From JBHENC01 sp046262295 (GTDB lineage Bacteria; Acidobacteriota; Blastocatellia; Pyrinomonadales; Pyrinomonadaceae), in NCBI GenBank assembly GCA_046262295.1, contig JBHENC010000001.1, positions 496,001 through 560,000 of the forward strand: 64,000 nucleotides of DNA, read 5' to 3'. Each line of letters begins with the position of its first letter. Positions within the stretch are counted from its first letter, which is position 1. Both the position numbers and the translations under genes were made by a program. Under the pieces are notes generated by a model. The model was not told the DNA's origin. It saw only the letters and a program-made list of their open reading frames with translations, and ran no database searches. Below, one piece after another: positions 61,017-64,000 of the stretch.

Positions 61017-61457
61017 TCAATCGCGGGCTTCATCCGGCGCTTCGATGATCTCATACGTGGACGTGATGGTGGCTGTTGGCCTGAGCGTCGCGGCGACGCT
61101 GCAATATTTTTCTTCGGAAAGCTGAATCGCCTGTTCCACTGCTTTAACTGAAACCTTGCGCCCGCTCACGATATGCTTTACTTCAATGCGTGTATAGCTA
61201 CGCGGATGCTCGTCGCGCCGTTCGCCGCGAACTTCAACGCGATATTCCGTCACCACTTCACGCTTCTTGCGCAGGATGCCGATTACGTCAACCGCCGTGC
61301 AACTGCCGAGCGCAATCAGCAGCAACTCGACCGGCGACGCCGCGCTCGAACGCTCGTGATCGGTATCAATGACAATCGCGTGGCCGCTCGGACTCGTCCC
61401 GACGAAAAGATCGTCGTCAACGAAACGCACGGTGGCCTTAGAGTCTTTCCCAGTCAT
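61017..61457 (-). CDS. OsmC-family organic hydroperoxide-protection protein
   Basis: OsmC/Ohr proteins reduce organic peroxides with a pair of cysteines. The 146-residue protein has Cys53 in ALGSCTAVDV and Cys119 in EEKYCSVAATL, the expected catalytic pair, and the core SSAASPVELLL. The start is the ATG at 61457, preceded by GGAGAAAAAAGTG on the minus strand; an upstream open stretch to 61742 is not supported. The methyltransferase gene follows nine bases later. The product is expected in the cytoplasm. Ohr versus OsmC or YhfA-type subgroup not resolved. Confidence 0.88.
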   Translation of the reverse strand: MTGKDSKATVRFVDDDLFVGTSPSGHAIVIDTDHERSSAASPVELLLIALGSCTAVDVIGILRKKREVVTEYRVEVRGERRDEHPRSYTRIEVKHIVSGRKVSVKAVEQAIQLSEEKYCSVAATLRPTATITSTYEIIEAPDEARD

Positions 61458-61903
61458 CACTTTTTTCTCCCTAAATATTGTCGGACAGCGAAAGCATAGC
61501 ACGCCGGTAAACTTAAACGAGCTGAGTTGCGCGTGTTTTGCGGAGTAGTTTATGCCGGATCGTTTTGCACCGATGCTGCGATAATCATTCAGAGCAGTCT
61601 TGTCAAACCGCATAGATTCCGGCAACCCTGCGCCGCTTCGGAGAATCACATCTACGTCCGACCGCCTGCGAAATTGGGCGAATACTTGCAATCCTTCGGG
61701 CTTAATGTATAAGCTTGGTGATTGTAATTTCCCCCGTAGCAACAGGATCGAGCAAATCGGCAGGGTTGGAATCTTGTTCCTCTCCCTTTTTTAACTGCGC
61801 AGGATTGCGTGCGCATGACGCGCTTTCGGTGATCGCGTCGTTCGTGTTCTTTGAGAGATGAAAATTTAAATAGCCAATCACCAATTTTGGAGGGACATAG
61901 AAA
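61458..61903. other. Intergenic region upstream of the glycine-zipper protein gene
   Basis: This 446-bp divergent gap holds a GGAGG ribosome-binding site before 61904 but no gene I can support on either strand. A GGTTGGAATC stretch near 61763-61772 recalls a tRNA T-arm but no matching acceptor or anticodon arm exists. Confidence 0.6.
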
Positions 61904-63502
61904 ATGATGAGTAAAATGAGAAACGGAATTTTCGCGCTGGCGTTGATCGCTCTCGCAAGCATGAGTGTCACGGTCGAAGCGCAACGCCGCCCGATTCGTC
62001 GCGCGCAAGCGCCGACCATCGGCCAGAATTTGCGCGTGCTGATAAGCCGCATCGAGAACAACACAGCGTTATTTCAAAACAGCCTTAACCAGAACGGCAT
62101 AAACAACGCGAACGCAGGCGACAATTTTAATCAAACGGTGACGGATTTCAGAAGCGCCGTCTCGCGTTTGCGCGGAGACTACAACGCGCGCGTGGCCGTC
62201 AACAACGATGTGCAGACCGTCATTAGCTTTGCGACGAACATAGACAACTACTTGCTGAACAATCGCCTTGATGCGCGCACGGAAACTTATTGGGCGAACA
62301 TCCGACCGGACTTGAATCAGCTGGCGCGCATCTACGGCGTGCCTTACAGCGTTAATGCGCAGGCCTATCCATCCGCCAATCAAGGCAACAATTTCCCGAA
62401 CAACACCAATCAGGGCAACAACGGAAGCTTCGGCACGAACCGCCTGACGGGAACGTATCGCCTGAACGTCTCGCGCAGCGACAACGCGCGCGACGCCGCC
62501 GAACGGGCGACGCGGAATCTTCCTTTGAGGGATCGCCAAAACGTTGCCAATAATCTCGCGTCGCGTCTGGAAGCGCCCGATACTCTGGCATTAGATGTGC
62601 GCGGACGCACCGTCACGCTCGCTTCATCGCGTGCGCCGCAGATTACCTTTGATGCCGACGGGCGCGTGCGCAACGAACAGATGAGCAACGGGCGCAACGT
62701 GCGCGCCAGCGCATCGCTTTTCAACGATCAATTAATCGTCAATTCAACCGGCGATAGAGCGAACGATTACAGCGTTACTTTCGATGCGCTGGAAAATGGC
62801 CGCCGTTTGCGCGTCACGCGCCGCGTCAGTTCCGACCGGCTCACGCAGCCCGTTGTCGTCCAGAGTTTCTACGACAAAACGGCTGACGTCGCGCAGTTCG
62901 ATATCTATAACAACACGCAGCAGCCGACGTACACGGGTGGCAATACGAACACTACTGACAGTGATTTTGTCATCCCTAACAACACGCAACTCGTCGCCGT
63001 TCTGAATGAAAATGTTTCGACCAAGCAATCGCGCGAAGGCGACCGCTTCACGATGACGGTGCGCGATCCTTCGCAGTACAGCGGCGCGATCATTGAAGGC
63101 AACGTCTCGCGCGTTAATCCTTCAGGACGCATCACCGGACGCTCGCAGCTTCAACTTAACTTCGAGCGCATACGGTATAACGGAAGAACCTACAACTTCG
63201 CGGGCATCATCAACAGCATTCGCACGACGAACGGCGAAGACGCGCGCGTAGACAACGAAGGCACGGTGCAGCAAAGCACCAGCCAGACGACCAAGACAGA
63301 ACAGCGTGCCGCCATCGGCACAGGCATCGGCGCGATCATTGGCGCAATCGCGGGCGGCGGTAAAGGCGCAGCCATCGGCGCAATCGTCGGTGCGACCGGC
63401 GGCGCCGGTTCCGTTTACGTGCAGGGGCGTGACGATCTGGAATTGATCAACGGCACGGAATTCACCATCCGCACCAGCGCGCCCGCCTCTTTCGGACGCT
63501 AA
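61904..63502 (+). CDS. Secreted protein with C-terminal glycine-zipper segment
   Basis: The 532-residue protein has a signal peptide (residues 1-27, ending VEAQ) and a helical Asn/Arg-rich region (about 30-160). An Asn/Gly-rich linker leads to a beta-rich middle (about 180-350) with TYRLNVSRSDNARDAAERAT. The C-terminal part includes AIGTGIGAIIGAIAGGGKGA, a glycine-zipper segment able to insert in membranes. I do not recognise a named function. The ATG at 61904 is followed by a second ATG; GGAGG lies about nine bases upstream. It stands alone, ended by a terminator, with murE following. Confidence 0.75.
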   Translation: MMSKMRNGIFALALIALASMSVTVEAQRRPIRRAQAPTIGQNLRVLISRIENNTALFQNSLNQNGINNANAGDNFNQTVTDFRSAVSRLRGDYNARVAVNNDVQTVISFATNIDNYLLNNRLDARTETYWANIRPDLNQLARIYGVPYSVNAQAYPSANQGNNFPNNTNQGNNGSFGTNRLTGTYRLNVSRSDNARDAAERATRNLPLRDRQNVANNLASRLEAPDTLALDVRGRTVTLASSRAPQITFDADGRVRNEQMSNGRNVRASASLFNDQLIVNSTGDRANDYSVTFDALENGRRLRVTRRVSSDRLTQPVVVQSFYDKTADVAQFDIYNNTQQPTYTGGNTNTTDSDFVIPNNTQLVAVLNENVSTKQSREGDRFTMTVRDPSQYSGAIIEGNVSRVNPSGRITGRSQLQLNFERIRYNGRTYNFAGIINSIRTTNGEDARVDNEGTVQQSTSQTTKTEQRAAIGTGIGAIIGAIAGGGKGAAIGAIVGATGGAGSVYVQGRDDLELINGTEFTIRTSAPASFGR

Positions 63503-63524
63503 ACGCGCAACACGTGTAAATAAA

Positions 63525-63565
63525 TTGCGGGAGAACGAAGGCTCTGTTCCTTTGTTCTCCCGCAA
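63525..63565. terminator. Terminator after the glycine-zipper protein gene
   Basis: A 17-bp stem with one G-U pair forms between 63525-63541 (TTGCGGGAGAACGAAGG) and 63549-63565 around a 7-nt loop, followed by CTGCTTTTA. Confidence 0.85.
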
Positions 63566-63640
63566 CTGCTTTTATGCCACCCGAAAAAATCTTAAACTAC
63601 GAATCTGCAACGACTAAAAATTGGATGTGGAGAAAACCGA

Positions 63641-64000
63641 ATGCACACGCTTCGTGAAGTGGCACAGGCGATCAATGCGAAATTAATTGGCGATGAAACG
63701 GCGGAAGCGTCGGATGTGACGCACGACTCGCGGCAGGTTAAAGAGAAGACTTTGTTTATCGCCGTGCGCGGCGCACAGTTTGACGCGCACCGTTTTGTCG
63801 GCGAAGCCGTAAAGCGCGGTGCGTCAGGCATCGTCTCCGAGCAAGCGAGGCCGTTGGATTTCCAAGGTTCATGGCTTGAAGTAAGCGATGCGCGTCGTGC
63901 AATGGCGCTGGCCGCCGCCGCAGTCCACGATTATCCGTCGCGTGAATTGCACTTGGTCGGCGTGACAGGCACGAACGGCAAAACAACCATCGCTTATCTC
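63641..64000 (+). CDS. murE: UDP-N-acetylmuramoyl-tripeptide synthetase (MurE), 5' part
   Basis: MurE adds the third amino acid (usually meso-diaminopimelate) to UDP-MurNAc-dipeptide in the cytoplasm. The first 120 residues visible here include DVTHDSRQVKEKTLFIAVRG near residues 26-45 and the ATP-binding motif GVTGTNGKTT near 108-117, the latter characteristic of Mur ligases. The N-terminal domain pattern fits MurE better than MurF or MurC. The rest lies beyond the window, so the amino-acid specificity motif is not seen. A GGAG ribosome-binding site at about 63629-63632 precedes the ATG at 63641. Confidence 0.88.
   Translation, partial: MHTLREVAQAINAKLIGDETAEASDVTHDSRQVKEKTLFIAVRGAQFDAHRFVGEAVKRGASGIVSEQARPLDFQGSWLEVSDARRAMALAAAAVHDYPSRELHLVGVTGTNGKTTIAYL

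Noticed and set aside
61741..61795. A tRNA-like T-arm and T-run
   Set aside because: Only the GGTTGGAATC segment resembles a T-arm; the acceptor and anticodon stems cannot be formed.

Overview
The window is a 64-kb stretch of a moderately GC-rich bacterial chromosome. Several features suggest an acidobacterium of the Blastocatellia/Pyrinomonadales kind: an Oar-like TonB-dependent receptor with a carboxypeptidase-regulatory N-terminus, a 2909-residue surface protein with Thr-Pro linkers and a DUF4214 C-terminus, a WD40-caspase protein, an isocitrate dehydrogenase with a C-terminal extension, a DUF6335-like protein, and many secreted proteins of unknown function. This placement is an inference from gene content. 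No rRNA or tRNA gene was recognised.

Left third (1-25.3 kb), mostly core metabolism: coaBC (cut by the window edge); an isoprenoid pair (short-chain prenyl diphosphate synthase plus squalene/phytoene synthase); an APC amino-acid permease; a FecR-domain secreted protein; ugd and a UDP-sugar epimerase; mtnA; gatB; an SDR reductase; icd-purE-purK; dtd; a cyclophilin lipoprotein; a DUF6335-like protein; acnA; and a secreted TPR-like protein. A lower-GC accessory patch at 14.5-16.1 kb interrupts this run. It holds a small membrane protein, a HEPN-like protein and a RelBE-type toxin-antitoxin pair, with an attC-like structure between the first two genes.

Middle (26-46.8 kb), surface and accessory genes: the giant adhesin-like protein, the Oar-like receptor, a decayed DUF4331 gene and the 14-blade WD40-caspase. 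Next come two copies of a VOC gene (378 bp, 14 mismatches, no gaps, exactly 2888 bp apart). They bracket an AT-rich two-gene module that includes a metzincin protease whose coding sequence switches base composition part-way through.

Right third (46.9-64 kb): a CrtC-like carotenoid hydratase, an aldehyde dehydrogenase, a TPR-Fis-receiver regulator, two small secreted peptides, a hicBA toxin-antitoxin cassette, an M1 aminopeptidase with a DUF6702 protein, a glycogen debranching enzyme, a soluble-type lytic transglycosylase, a methyltransferase, OsmC, a glycine-zipper secreted protein and the start of murE.

The most notable structure is at 53.0-53.6 kb. The hicBA pair ends in a 102-bp sequence with the architecture of an integron attC site: conserved R boxes, paired L boxes and two extrahelical bases. 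The 573-bp cassette splits what would otherwise be a perfect 44-bp palindrome. No integrase gene lies in the window, so this looks like a stand-alone or CALIN-type cassette in a non-proteobacterial chromosome. Heptanucleotide tandem repeats of three unrelated sequences occur at or inside genes (13.67, 17.76 and 8.62 kb); the 8.62-kb copy forms a long hairpin.
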